Source: Tolypothrix campylonemoides VB511288
GTDB taxonomy: Bacteria > Cyanobacteriota > Cyanobacteriia > Cyanobacteriales > Nostocaceae
Direction: 5' to 3'
Length of the DNA: 64,000 bases
Assembly (NCBI GenBank): GCA_000828075.3
Contig: JXCB02000001.1
Coordinates: forward strand, 271,497-335,496
The notes beneath the pieces are model-generated. The model saw only the letters and a program-made list of their open reading frames with translations, was not told the origin of the DNA and made no database searches. Positions 26,577 through 35,661 of this stretch are shown here, in pieces. The position numbers were made by a program, and so were the translations under genes. Each line of letters starts with the position of its first letter. Position 1 is the first letter of the stretch.

Positions 26577-27118
26577 GCAAACACCTCCGCCTCTTTCACT
26601 AGCTTACCCGCCCGGTCTTTTGCAGAGACAATGGGTTCTACTTCGAGGGGCCAGGCGATCGCCAAATCAGGATCACTCCACAACAAGCTACGTTCATGCT
26701 CTGGTGCATAGTAGTCTGTTGTTTTGTAAACCACCTCAGCATATTCTGAAAGCACTAAGAAACCGTGTGCAAATCCTGCTGGTATCCAAAGCTGCTCCTT
26801 GTTGTTGGCGCTTAAATGAACGCCAATCCATTGACCAAAGTACTTAGAATTAGTTCTCAAGTCCACAGCGACATCAAAAATTTCTCCAACAACAACTCTC
26901 ACCAATTTGCCTTGAGGTTGCTTGATTTGGTAATGCAGACCGCGTAGCACATTCTTCGCTGAGCGAGAGTGATTGTCTTGCACGAATTGTTCTACAACAT
27001 TTGTCTTTTCTTGAAAAACTCGCTCATTGAAACTTTCGTAAAAAAAGCCACGTTCATCTTCAAAAACTCGCGGTTCAATTAGCAGTACATCAGGAATTTC
27101 AGTTTGTATAATTTTCAC
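26573..27118 (-). CDS. rfbC: dTDP-4-dehydrorhamnose 3,5-epimerase
   Basis: A cupin-fold epimerase that converts dTDP-4-keto-6-deoxyglucose to dTDP-4-keto-L-rhamnose. 181 residues. It shows [35 protein letters not shown] (catalytic His and Lys region), [15 protein letters not shown] and [26 protein letters not shown] (second His, catalytic Tyr). The start is GTG at 27118, overlapping the rfbA stop as GTGA. Its own stop overlaps the rfbD start. Confidence 0.97.
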   Translation of the reverse strand: MKIIQTEIPDVLLIEPRVFEDERGFFYESFNERVFQEKTNVVEQFVQDNHSRSAKNVLRGLHYQIKQPQGKLVRVVVGEIFDVAVDLRTNSKYFGQWIGVHLSANNKEQLWIPAGFAHGFLVLSEYAEVVYKTTDYYAPEHERSLLWSDPDLAIAWPLEVEPIVSAKDRAGKLVKEAEVFA

Positions 27119-28074
27119 AATGTTACCCTCTCAGTTTCTGCCAATTCCTGCTTAAAGCCATTTGCTGATGCAACTTGATTGATCTGCTGAACCTGCTGGG
27201 CGCGGATATCATTATTGATGATGTTCATCAGGTAACGCCCATAGCTACTTTTTGCTAATGGTTTAGCAAGTTGGTAGAGTTGGTCGGCATCGATATATCT
27301 TTGACAGTAGGCAATTTCTTCGATACAAGCTATTTTTAAGCCTTGCCGTTGTTCCAAGGTTTGAATAAAGCTAGCAGCTTGATGAAGCGATTCATGAGTA
27401 CCCGTATCTAACCAAGCGTAGCCTCGACCTAAAAGCTCGACTTTCAGTTGCCCGTGACGCAGATAAACCTGGCTCAAGTCAGTAATTTCTAATTCATTGC
27501 GAGCTGAGGGTTTGAGTTGGGCGGCAATTTCACAAACCTGAGAATCGTAGAAATAAATACCTGGCACAGCATAGTTAGACTTGGGAATGCTTGGCTTTTC
27601 CTCTAAACTCACCACCTGCCCTTCGGCATCAAATTCAACCACTCCATAGTGCTGAGGTTCAGCAACTTGATAACCGAAAATAAGTGCGCCCTCCTGCAAT
27701 TGAGCGGCACGAGTCAGCGCCTCAACTAGACCATGTCCATAGAAAAGGTTATCGCCTAAAATGAGGCATACGGGATCATTACCAATGAAATCTTTGGCTA
27801 AAATAAATGCCTGTGCTATGCCTTCAGGTTTCGGCTGTTCAACATAGCTAAACTTGAGACCCCACTGGCTACCATCTTGCAAAAGTTGTTGAAACAGGGG
27901 CAGGTGAGCAGGTGTTGAGATGATGAGGATTTCGCGAATCCCAGCTAACATGAGAGTGGACAAGGGGTAATAAATCATCGGCTTATCGTAGACAGGCATC
28001 AGTTGTTTGCTCACCACTTGGGTGAGTGGATACAACCGTGTACCAGAACCGCCAGCCAGAATAATACCTTTCAT
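27115..28074 (-). CDS. rfbA: Glucose-1-phosphate thymidylyltransferase
   Basis: It forms dTDP-glucose from dTTP and glucose 1-phosphate. It carries the nucleotidyltransferase signature [18 protein letters not shown], then [29 protein letters not shown] (metal Asp), and [12 protein letters not shown]. 319 residues, about 25 more than the usual RmlA; the extra tail ([20 protein letters not shown]) is non-conserved. GAGGAG lies 7 nt before the ATG. The gene is between rfbB and rfbC. Confidence 0.97.
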   Translation of the reverse strand: MKGIILAGGSGTRLYPLTQVVSKQLMPVYDKPMIYYPLSTLMLAGIREILIISTPAHLPLFQQLLQDGSQWGLKFSYVEQPKPEGIAQAFILAKDFIGNDPVCLILGDNLFYGHGLVEALTRAAQLQEGALIFGYQVAEPQHYGVVEFDAEGQVVSLEEKPSIPKSNYAVPGIYFYDSQVCEIAAQLKPSARNELEITDLSQVYLRHGQLKVELLGRGYAWLDTGTHESLHQAASFIQTLEQRQGLKIACIEEIAYCQRYIDADQLYQLAKPLAKSSYGRYLMNIINNDIRAQQVQQINQVASANGFKQELAETERVTL

Positions 28075-28104
28075 GATTAACTCCTCAGATGGTTCGCTAT
28101 CTCG

Positions 28105-29187
28105 TTAGCGTGATGGGACTACTTCTCTATCTCCATAGTTCTGCATAATCCAAGTTTGGTAAACACCTGATTGGACTTGCTCAACCCAAGTTGGATTGCT
28201 TAGATACCAATGAATAGTTTTCAACAAACCGCTATCAAAGTCTTCTTTTGGCTGCCAACCCAAATCTCTGCTAATTTTACTGCAATCAATTGCATATCTT
28301 CGGTCATGACCAGGGCGGTCTTTCACAAAAGTCATGAGAGAAGAGTGGCGGAAATCGGGTTTGGGAGCTAATTCATCGAGGATGACACAAATTTTCTCAA
28401 CAACAGATAGGTTGGTCTGCTCGTTATTGCCACCAATATTGTAAGTCTCTCCAACACGGCTATGTTTCAAAACTAAGTATATTGCTTCGCAGTGATCTAC
28501 GACATACAGCCAATCTCGGACATTCTGTCCATCGCCATAGATTGGTAAAGGTTTACCATTCAAAGCATTGAGAATAATCAGGGGAATCAGTTTTTCGGGA
28601 AACTGGCGGGGACCGTAGTTGTTGGAGCAGTTGGTTGTTAAAGTGGGGAGACCATAGGTGTGATAGTAGGCGCGTACAAAATGGTCAGAACCGGCTTTTG
28701 ACGCTGCATAGGGACTGTTAGGAGCATACGGGGTATCTTCCCGAAATGCTGGATCTGTTGGACTTAATGTGCCGTATACTTCATCTGTAGATACGTGCAA
28801 GAAACGGAATTGCTCTCGCTTTTGTAAGGATAATTTTTCCCAATAAGCTCTGCTAGCTTCCAGAAGTTGGAATGTTCCCAACACATTTGTTTGAATAAAA
28901 TCTTGGGGGCTGAGGATTGAGCGATCGACATGGCTTTCAGCAGCAAAGTTGATGATTGCGTCTGGTTGGTACTGCTCTAAAAGATTACGTAACAGTTCAA
29001 GATCACCAATGTCTCCACGGACAAAATGATATCCAGAATCATCCTGCAATTGAGCTAAAGTTTGAGGATTGCTGGCATAGGTCAGCTTATCTAAATTGAT
29101 GATGTTAGCCCACTGTTCTTTTCTAGCCTTCAATATGAAGTTAGAACCGATAAAACCTGTTCCACCTGTTACTAAAATTTTTTGCAT
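28105..29187 (-). CDS. rfbB: dTDP-glucose 4,6-dehydratase
   Basis: An NAD-dependent SDR that makes dTDP-4-keto-6-deoxyglucose, the first committed step to rhamnose. [19 protein letters not shown] is the dinucleotide motif. [24 protein letters not shown] (Thr, Asp, Glu catalytic set), [20 protein letters not shown] (YxxxK) and [15 protein letters not shown] are family blocks. About 360 residues. Two ATGs are possible (29196 and 29187); GATGAG precedes the second. It is the first rhamnose gene, about 75 bp after the ABC ATPase gene. Confidence 0.97.
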   Translation of the reverse strand: MQKILVTGGTGFIGSNFILKARKEQWANIINLDKLTYASNPQTLAQLQDDSGYHFVRGDIGDLELLRNLLEQYQPDAIINFAAESHVDRSILSPQDFIQTNVLGTFQLLEASRAYWEKLSLQKREQFRFLHVSTDEVYGTLSPTDPAFREDTPYAPNSPYAASKAGSDHFVRAYYHTYGLPTLTTNCSNNYGPRQFPEKLIPLIILNALNGKPLPIYGDGQNVRDWLYVVDHCEAIYLVLKHSRVGETYNIGGNNEQTNLSVVEKICVILDELAPKPDFRHSSLMTFVKDRPGHDRRYAIDCSKISRDLGWQPKEDFDSGLLKTIHWYLSNPTWVEQVQSGVYQTWIMQNYGDREVVPSR

Positions 29188-29262
29188 TTTTCTCATCTTT
29201 ATATTAACTTTTGCTCTTTATACTTTCGTCGAAATTTAAACATAAAAATAAGAAAACAACAA

Positions 29263-30564
29263 TTAGCTAATTTTTGTAGTATCCCAATTCAAAATTGGTC
29301 TAACAACTCCAGGGAACCCTAAAGTGTAATTTCCCCTAGCAGAATTACCATCCATTGGATCAATAACATTAAAAGCAACTGCATCAAGTTCATGGAAGTG
29401 AACAACAAATGGATCTTGCTCAAGAATAGCTACACTGACAATTACGCTTCCTTCCGCTAAAAAGTTACCTGGTATCCACATAGTGGAAGAATAGCAACCC
29501 TTTGCACGAGGTTTATTTCTTAAATCGGAAACATTATCATGAGAACTTAATATATGTACACCATTTTCATTGAATAAATTAATTGAATGAGTAAAAGTAG
29601 TGTTGTTCTTTAAAACTTCATAATCCATCGTGATGCCTATAGGCTTTGTTATGTCAAAACTATCACTAACCTCACCATCCTCTCGATGAGCTCTGACTTC
29701 AACAAGGCGTACAACATCATTGCCTGGTGCTCTACTGATATCACCCCATCTGCGCCTTGCAGTTGTTCCAAAATCGGATTTAAGATATGAATTAATTGCT
29801 TGATCCGTTCTTCCTGTAAATTGTACGGTTCCTTGCTTAAGAAGAATAGCATGGTTACAAAGTCTCGTAACCGTATCCATACTATGACTTACAAATAATA
29901 TTGTCCGCCCTTCATTTGCTACGTCCTCCATTTTTCCCAAACATTTCTTTTGAAAATTGCTATCTCCCACTGCCAATACTTCATCAACTATTAAAATCTC
30001 TGGCTCTAAGTGGGCAGCTACTGCAAATGCTAGTCTTACATACATCCCAGAGGAATAGCGTTTGACTGGCGTATCTAAAAATTTCTCTACTTCTGCAAAC
30101 GCCACAATTTCATCAAACTTGCGTTTAATCTCCTCCTTACTCATGCCCAGAATTGCGCCATTGAGAAAGACATTCTCTCGACCCGTCAATTCTGGGTGAA
30201 AACCTGTACCTACTTCCAACAGACTTGCTATCCGTCCTTTAATCGAAATCTTTCCATTGGTCGGCTCCACAATCCGGCTTAATATCTTCAACAAGGTCGA
30301 TTTTCCTGCACCGTTGCGACCAATAATGCCAACTCTATCGCCTTGCTTAATCTCAAACGAAACATCTTTCAATGCCCAAAACTCTTCACGGGTGGGGTTG
30401 ATTGTTTTCTTACCCGAAGGTTTCAGTAATTTCTCGGTTAGAAACTTGGTTTTATCTGCGATCGAGTCACGCAGAGAATTGTAGCTACCGCTTCCGCCTG
30501 TTTGCTGGTGACTCAAGACGTACTTTTTACCTAGATTTTCAACTCTAATGGCTGTATCAGACAC
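29263..30564 (-). CDS. ABC transporter ATPase for polysaccharide export (Wzt-like)
   Basis: It couples ATP hydrolysis to polysaccharide export with the adjacent Wzm-like permease. Walker A GIIGRNGAGKSTLLKILS is near residue 85, the signature VKRYSSGMYVRLAFAVAAHL near 175, and Walker B ILIVDEVLAVGD follows. After the ATPase (to about 270) comes an about 160-residue Wzt-type C-terminal beta domain (RWGDISRAPGNDVVRLVEVRA ... MDYEVLKNNTTF) that in relatives binds the glycan end. A GAGGAG abuts the GTG at 30573 but has proper spacing to the GTG at 30564, so I use the latter. No usual ATG is available. Confidence 0.93.
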   Translation of the reverse strand: MSDTAIRVENLGKKYVLSHQQTGGSGSYNSLRDSIADKTKFLTEKLLKPSGKKTINPTREEFWALKDVSFEIKQGDRVGIIGRNGAGKSTLLKILSRIVEPTNGKISIKGRIASLLEVGTGFHPELTGRENVFLNGAILGMSKEEIKRKFDEIVAFAEVEKFLDTPVKRYSSGMYVRLAFAVAAHLEPEILIVDEVLAVGDSNFQKKCLGKMEDVANEGRTILFVSHSMDTVTRLCNHAILLKQGTVQFTGRTDQAINSYLKSDFGTTARRRWGDISRAPGNDVVRLVEVRAHREDGEVSDSFDITKPIGITMDYEVLKNNTTFTHSINLFNENGVHILSSHDNVSDLRNKPRAKGCYSSTMWIPGNFLAEGSVIVSVAILEQDPFVVHFHELDAVAFNVIDPMDGNSARGNYTLGFPGVVRPILNWDTTKIS

Positions 30565-30579
30565 GTCATCCACTCCTCG

Positions 30580-31419
30580 TTAAATTATGTCAGCAAACTT
30601 GCGTTCCGTTTTGCGGAAATACCAGATTCCGCTGCACAGCAGCACTATCACAAAAGCAACAGACAGTGCAAACCCAGGTAAATATATCTGCGATTCTCCG
30701 CCCAAAATCGCCCAGCGGAAACCGTCGATAACCCCTACCATTGGGTTGACCGAATACAGCAGCAGCAACTGTTCAGAAAACCGTTCAGCAATAATCTTGC
30801 TGCTAAACCCCACAGGAGAAACATAAAGCCCAAACTGAACAATAAACGGCACAATGAAGCGAAAATCTCGATACTTCACGTTCAATGCTGCTAACCATAA
30901 CCCCGCTCCAATTGATGCTGCAAACGCAATCAAAATAAATATTGGCAGAGTTAGAATGCGCCAGCCTGGCACAAAGTTGTACCATGCCATCAGTGCCAGC
31001 AGAATCATGCCAGAAATCATAAAGTCTACGAAGCTGACAATCACTGCACTAGTTGGCACAATCAACCGAGGAAAGTAAACTTTAGAAACCAGGTTAGCAT
31101 TGTTAATTAAGCTGTTGCTGCACTCACTCAGCGCACCGGAAAAGAACTGCCAAGGCAACAGCGCTGAATATACCATAATTGGGTAAGGTGCATTACCTTC
31201 ACTTGGCAGCTTAGCTATATTGCCAAACACGACTGTGAACACAATCATTGTCAAAAATGGTCGGAGCAATGCCCAAGCAAGTCCGATCGCCGTCTGCTTG
31301 TAGCGCACCAAAATGTCACGCCATGCCAGAAAGTAGAACAGTTCCCGGTATGTCCACAGGTCTTTCCAATACTGTTTTTCAGCCCTACCTGCCTCAATTG
31401 TAAGTTCTTTTGTGCTCAT
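30580..31419 (-). CDS. ABC-2 polysaccharide export permease (Wzm-like)
   Basis: 279 residues, the usual length of Wzm. It has a cytosolic N-terminus with WTYRELFYFLAWRDILVRYKQTAIG, typical of the ABC-2 polysaccharide family, and then about six hydrophobic segments (LTMIVFTVVFGN, LLPWQFFSGAL, LIVPTSAVIVSFVDFMISGMIL, LPIFILIAFAASIGAGLWLAAL, FIVPFIVQFGLYVSPVGF, LSVAFVIVLLCSGIWYF). It pairs with the ATPase gene 6-16 bp downstream. It is the first gene of the long minus-strand operon, so the operon promoter should lie just above 31419. Confidence 0.95.
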   Translation of the reverse strand: MSTKELTIEAGRAEKQYWKDLWTYRELFYFLAWRDILVRYKQTAIGLAWALLRPFLTMIVFTVVFGNIAKLPSEGNAPYPIMVYSALLPWQFFSGALSECSNSLINNANLVSKVYFPRLIVPTSAVIVSFVDFMISGMILLALMAWYNFVPGWRILTLPIFILIAFAASIGAGLWLAALNVKYRDFRFIVPFIVQFGLYVSPVGFSSKIIAERFSEQLLLLYSVNPMVGVIDGFRWAILGGESQIYLPGFALSVAFVIVLLCSGIWYFRKTERKFADII

Positions 31420-31800
31420 TTACTTACCTGTATGTTGCATCAATTAGACAACGCATGATTGTTTGCAGCCAAAGTATTTCAAGTCTCGGAAAAAACATAC
31501 TTCCTCTAGTTACTTACTTTAGTAATGTTTAGTATCAGGAAATATTCGGAAATTCTTTTGCATCTTTATTCCACCTTGAATCCAACTGCTGTTGAGATGA
31601 GAAATATTTATTATAGGTGAAAAATTTGGATAGAAAATTGGCAGCTGTTTACCCAGCAAAGATTTTGACAACATAAAGCGCTACAAAATCAACAAAACCT
31701 TCGTTGACAATGTATAAGAAAATTTTCTACACATCCAGGATGTCTTAGTATTCTCTCGTAGAAATTACTGTCATATCCTTTCAGGAGTTTTCGTGATAGC

Positions 31801-31828
31801 CAGGAGATTTTCTTATGAAAATCTCCTG
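31801..31828. repeat. 12-bp perfect hairpin
   Basis: CAGGAGATTTTC, loop TTAT, GAAAATCTCCTG. It lies 380 bp upstream of the wzm start. There is no T-run on either side, so terminator function is doubtful. Confidence 0.7.
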
Positions 31829-32207
31829 ATGCTACACGTGCATTTTAGCCAAAGGCTACTGGGCAAATTGTTTGCAATACATTTCGGTGGCTATCGAACA
31901 CCAACTGATTACCCTTGCCTAATTACCAAAAGAAGCAGGGGGTAGGGAGAAAGGGGGAGATGCCCTCTTCTCCACTGCTGTGCAGTAGAGTGGAACCATG
32001 TCTGGGATTGTCTCCCCTCTGCTCTAATCGCTTCTGAGCTTTTTCATGGCCATCTCTATTAGGCATCTCCAGAAATTAATTGTGCGTTGTTTACAACCCT
32101 TGTACCAGACGTGCTATGGCACGTCTCTACATTGTTTTTTGGAGAGGTCTATTGGTATTAAACTTTGTTATGGCAACAAGTAAGCCACTTTAAATCACTA
32201 AAGTCAG

Positions 32208-32587
32208 TAGACCGAAAACTTTTGTAAGTTAATGAAGTAATGACGGTTTCAGCTACTTCTAAAGGTGAGCGAAGAAGGCAAAAGTTAAAAGGTAAAAGGA
32301 AGAAGAATAAAATTGGTCACAAACCCTCTGATTTATCTGTGGGGAAAGGCTATTCTTTTTACTTTTTACTTTTTACTTGCTTTGACCAGAGCCATTGCGC
32401 AAAACGGACTGTTCCGAATCGCGATTGCAAAGGAATGCAGTACCCAAAGGGCGATCGCTTGCTGGACTAGCAGAACCCACTTACAACGCTCGTTAATCGA
32501 AAAGCACATTAGAAGGGCATTTGACCAGATTGTGTTTCCAAACTCAAATGAACGGCATGCAAAGCTTCTAAAAAACTTTTCGGTCTA
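32208..32587. repeat. Possible MITE-like element with imperfect ends
   Basis: TAGACCGAAAA at 32208-32218 is the inverse of TTTTCGGTCTA at 32577-32587, and the next 8 positions also partly pair (about 16 of 19). The 380-bp interior has no transposase. No target duplication is evident. Moderate-to-low confidence. Confidence 0.35.
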
Positions 32588-32605
32588 TTGAAACTCAGCA
32601 ATCAC

Positions 32606-33421
32606 CTAATCTCTCCATCCCAAGTAGCGTTCGCGAATATGGAATGGCGTACTGATAAAAGAAGTTGATGTTAACAGTTGTTTAAGAGCCAACCAAAGAA
32701 ACGCTGGAATCGTCTTGGTATAACGACCCCAAAGGCGACGGGGTTCTTGCATCCAGCGATATAGCCATTCCAAACCTAAATCTCGCACTATGCGCGGTGC
32801 TCTTTTATGGATTCCTGCATAAACTGGGAAAGCACCACCCAGCCCAATCATGACTGCGTGTATTTTATCCTTATGCTGAGCCATCCAATTTTCTTGTTTT
32901 GGACACCCTAAAGAGACAAACACTAAACCAGCACCACTGGAATTGATTCTTTCAATCAGTGCTTCGTCTTCAGTTGAAGTCAGGGGACGGAAAGGCAACG
33001 GTTCCATCGCTGCTATTTTTAGATTAGGGCATTCCTCCTCTAACCTGCTCTTCATGCGAGCCAGAATTTCTGTTTGAGAACCCACAAAATAAACGCTGAC
33101 ATTCATTTTTTCAGCCAGCGCACACGATGCTTGTAAAACATCCATCCCCGCTACGCGGTCTTGAGATCTTGCTCCTAATAGCTTCATCATCCACACTAGA
33201 GGCATACCATCAGGAGTAACTAGGTCTGCATTCTTGAGCACAGTACCAAAGTCTGGGTTCCAATAAGCCTCCATCACCATATGTACATTGGCGATACATA
33301 CAGTCTTACTCTCGCGAGCTAGAGCCCATCGCAATAGTGTTTGTATTTGATCATTAAAGCGTAAGGCAGTAATCGGAAAATCTAGCACTCTTTGAACAGG
33401 TAGAAAAGCTCTTCCTACCAT
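32606..33421 (-). CDS. WecG/TagA/CpsF-type glycosyltransferase (GT26)
   Basis: About 271 residues. Family features are VCIANVHMVMEAYWNP, NADLVTPDGMPLVWMMKLLGA, RVAGMDVL, VYFVGSQTEILARMKSRL, FVSLGCPKQENWMAQH and the C-terminal RIVRDLGLEWLYRWMQEPRRLWGRY. GT26 enzymes transfer a second sugar, for example ManNAc or ManNAcA, to an undecaprenyl-linked primer at the membrane. I chose the ATG at 33421 because AAGGAG sits 7 nt upstream; the upstream ATG at 33457 has none. It stands alone, separated from the main operon by 1.2 kb. It probably contributes early steps of the same or another glycan. Confidence 0.93.
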   Translation of the reverse strand: MVGRAFLPVQRVLDFPITALRFNDQIQTLLRWALARESKTVCIANVHMVMEAYWNPDFGTVLKNADLVTPDGMPLVWMMKLLGARSQDRVAGMDVLQASCALAEKMNVSVYFVGSQTEILARMKSRLEEECPNLKIAAMEPLPFRPLTSTEDEALIERINSSGAGLVFVSLGCPKQENWMAQHKDKIHAVMIGLGGAFPVYAGIHKRAPRIVRDLGLEWLYRWMQEPRRLWGRYTKTIPAFLWLALKQLLTSTSFISTPFHIRERYLGWRD

Positions 33422-33457
33422 AACGTCACTCCTTGTGTCTAACAGAGAACAGAACAT

Positions 33458-33897
33458 GTACTAAACCATTCCAAACATTGAAAGTGTCAGGCTATATCCC
33501 TGTCTGACTCTTTCAACTCTTGAAGCATGGTCGAAAGTTAACACATGGAGATGCAGTAGCTTTTACAGTAAATCGCCGAATTCCCTGGTATTTATTCGTT
33601 TCTTTTTACCTGTATAGTAATTTACTGTAAAACTCAGCAATATTAGTAGTTAATTGTTAATATTTACAAAAACTTTATATTCACTTTTTACTTCCTTTAT
33701 ATATTTTTTTTATAAAAATTAACAGAAATTGAATAGCAAAAAATTTAAGTCTATTCATCAAAATTACAGACTATAAAATTGACCAATTGTGATATTTAAA
33801 AATTGAAAATGGAAACTGTAATTGAAGATACTTATTTTCTTAAACGAATATGCAAAATAATTACTTGATTAAGCAAACGGTGCTCTTCATATAAGTT
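33458..33897. other. AT-rich intergenic gap
   Basis: A 440-bp region, strongly AT-rich (about 33640-33850), upstream of the GT26 gene. It probably holds that gene's promoter. No gene, RNA or clear repeat is seen. Confidence 0.5.
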
Positions 33898-34179
33898 TCA
33901 CGATTTGTGTAATGTGCGCTCACAAACTTTGTTTTTGTTTTCAAACAAAACAAATAGACAGGGGGGAAGATAAAATTCTCTTCCCCCCTGTCTTTCCTGT
34001 TTACTGTTATTTATTTTTCCACTATCTGGTTTTTTGTCTTTTTCGGGTTTGTTATCTTCCTTAAGTTTCTGCCGGAGCCTTTGCTGTTGTTTTTTAAGTT
34101 GTCGTTGCCTTGCAGAACCACCTCTACCCTTATCATTTCGACCTTCTCGCCGGGGAGATTCCCATCTTTTCAATCGCAT
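33898..34179 (-). CDS. Small highly basic protein of unknown function
   Basis: 93 codons. The N-terminal half is rich in Lys, Arg and Gln (RLKRWESPRREGRNDKGRG, RQRQLKKQQQRLRQKLKED), predicted disordered or coiled. AAGGA lies about 10 nt before the ATG at 34179. The coding frame runs through a perfect 14-bp hairpin near its 3' end, which suggests the C-terminal 25 residues are repeat-derived or that the gene is not real as drawn. I do not recognise the family. Confidence 0.4.
   Translation of the reverse strand: MRLKRWESPRREGRNDKGRGGSARQRQLKKQQQRLRQKLKEDNKPEKDKKPDSGKINNSKQERQGGREFYLPPCLFVLFENKNKVCERTLHKS
33957..33992. repeat. 14-bp perfect G-rich hairpin
   Basis: GACAGGGGGGAAGA, loop TAAAATTC, TCTTCCCCCCTGTC. 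It resembles a strong terminator or dispersed palindrome and overlaps the 3' part of the 93-codon ORF. Confidence 0.8.
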
Positions 34180-35577
34180 AGTAATTGTCCTTGCTTAACT
34201 TCACAAATCAAATAATAACTAGATAAGCAAACTTGTGTTAATGCAAAGGTACAGATAAACTTTTGCTTTCCTTTGCTTTTCTTTTGCTTTTCTATCATAT
34301 TTTCTATCCCTATTATAGTTCCTAGTTATTTTGTCGTCAAATTATAAAACTAGAACTCGATAAGGACAAATATTGATATTTTGCAGTTTTGATGTGTATT
34401 CGCCAAGGTCTATGCCCAAATGCATAAAAACACTCATATGACTGACTCTGCTAGATGAAGAATCACCAGTTACCTCTAAAGTCATTGAGGAACCAGATAA
34501 TCAAGGGCTGATTTTTCAAAAGCAAAAGTCTTGTTCATGTTGCAAACCTCTAGCCTTTATACTTGGCTTTATACTTGTTGGCTTTATACTTGGGGATATT
34601 CCAGCTTCTAACGTCTGTGATCTGAATCTTTTGCATCGGTGACGACCTCTAAATTTACAAATTTATACTCTTTATAACTATTCATCACGTCTCAACGATT
34701 ATCCGGAATAAGATGTATAAATCTATCAAAAAAATACATAAATATATCTAATCAAGTTCATCCTTAGCAGAAAAGGTTTTAACTGTGGATACCGTAAAGT
34801 TCCTAGTGCGGTTTTGCCTCAAGGTAAGCTAGCCTGAAACAACGCCGGACAACAAGATTCCCGACTTCGCTAAAGTTGTCGGGAATCTGGCGCTATTTAT
34901 GCGATCGCGCAGGCTATGCCAACATAAATCAAACAAGATTGCTATATGAAATTATGATGAGAAATTGATTGTTGATGTGTTTGTTTTCAGTGGATGTGTA
35001 ACCCTTACTTTTCACGGTATCTGGAAAACCTCGCTTCTATTTCTCTCTCCTTGTAGGAGAGAGACTTTGAATTTTGGGTTTGAAAGTTAGATTTTTTGTG
35101 GACTTTTCCACATGACGTGAAAAGTCAGATGTGTAACCAAGGCGGACTCTCTATCCCAAGTTGCTTCGTAAGCGTTATACCATTTCACGAAATGTCTGAT
35201 ACAAATAATTGGTCTCTAATTCTTTCTTTCCCCCAGCAAAGCTGCTACAAAGCTCCCTCCTACCCACCATGTTCTAACCTTAAAGTGAAACGGTATTAGA
35301 CGAGCCGTATTGCAAGATGAAAAATAGAACTCTTGCAAAAGTGACTTTTGCAAGAGTTGGGTAAAGGGGAAAGGTTAAAGGGTTTTTATTTTCCCTTACC
35401 CCTTCCCCCATAACCTACGTGAGTTCGATAGACCTCTCTCACCCAACCTCCCTCTCCTACAAGGAGAGAGAGGAGCAACGTAAAAATCAGAGTTTTAAGC
35501 CTCTCCCAGTAAAAAAAATTGAAGAATGAAAAGTCTTTCTCTTTTTGCTTCTCCTTTATTTTTTTTCTTTATTCAAG
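34180..35577. other. 1.4-kb gap with several dispersed palindromes
   Basis: No convincing protein gene. It contains an 11-bp hairpin at 34855-34888 (AGATTCCCGAC), a HIP1-like site near 34901, a TCTCTCTCC/GGAGAGAGA hairpin at about 35042-35066 with an inverted relative at about 35452-35475, and a pair ATACCATTTCAC (35177) and GTGAAACGGTAT (35286) bounding about 120 bp. These look like eroded MITE-type repeats. Promoters cannot be assigned. Confidence 0.55.
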
Positions 35578-35661
35578 TGGGCAGGAGGAGAATCGAACTC
35601 CTATGACCGCAAGGTCGCCACATTTTGAGTGTGGTGCGTCTACCAGTTTCGCCACCCGCCC
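35578..35661 (-). tRNA. tRNA-Leu (anticodon CAA)
   Basis: The minus-strand sequence folds as a class II tRNA. Acceptor GGGCGGG pairs with CCTGCCC (one G-U). The D arm is GCGAAACTGGTAGACGC, the anticodon arm CCACA-CTCAAAA-TGTGG gives CAA, a long variable arm is GACCTTGCGGTC, and the T arm AGGAGTTCGATTCTCCT follows. The discriminator is A and CCA is not encoded. The first 22 nt overlap the 3' end of the M48 protease frame on the same strand. Confidence 0.97.

Larger units (their letters stand above)
31420..32605. other. Long non-coding gap upstream of the export operon
   Basis: About 1.2 kb without a convincing gene. It must contain the promoter of the wzm-wzt operon. Visible structure: a perfect 12-bp hairpin with a 4-nt loop at 31801-31828 (CAGGAGATTTTC), an AGACGTGC hairpin at 32107-32126, a TTTTTAC heptamer run near 32358-32380, a HIP1 octamer near 32452, and an imperfect-inverted-repeat-bounded segment at 32208-32587. 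A 76-codon ORF at 32240-32470 is compositionally repeat-like and I do not call it. Confidence 0.6.

Noticed and set aside
32240-32470. 76-codon plus-strand frame
   Set aside because: It contains a translated heptamer run and lies in a repeat-bounded segment; not like a protein.
34180-35577. Possible prophage or integrative element beside tRNA-Leu
   Set aside because: No integrase, att repeat or phage gene is present; only scattered palindromes.
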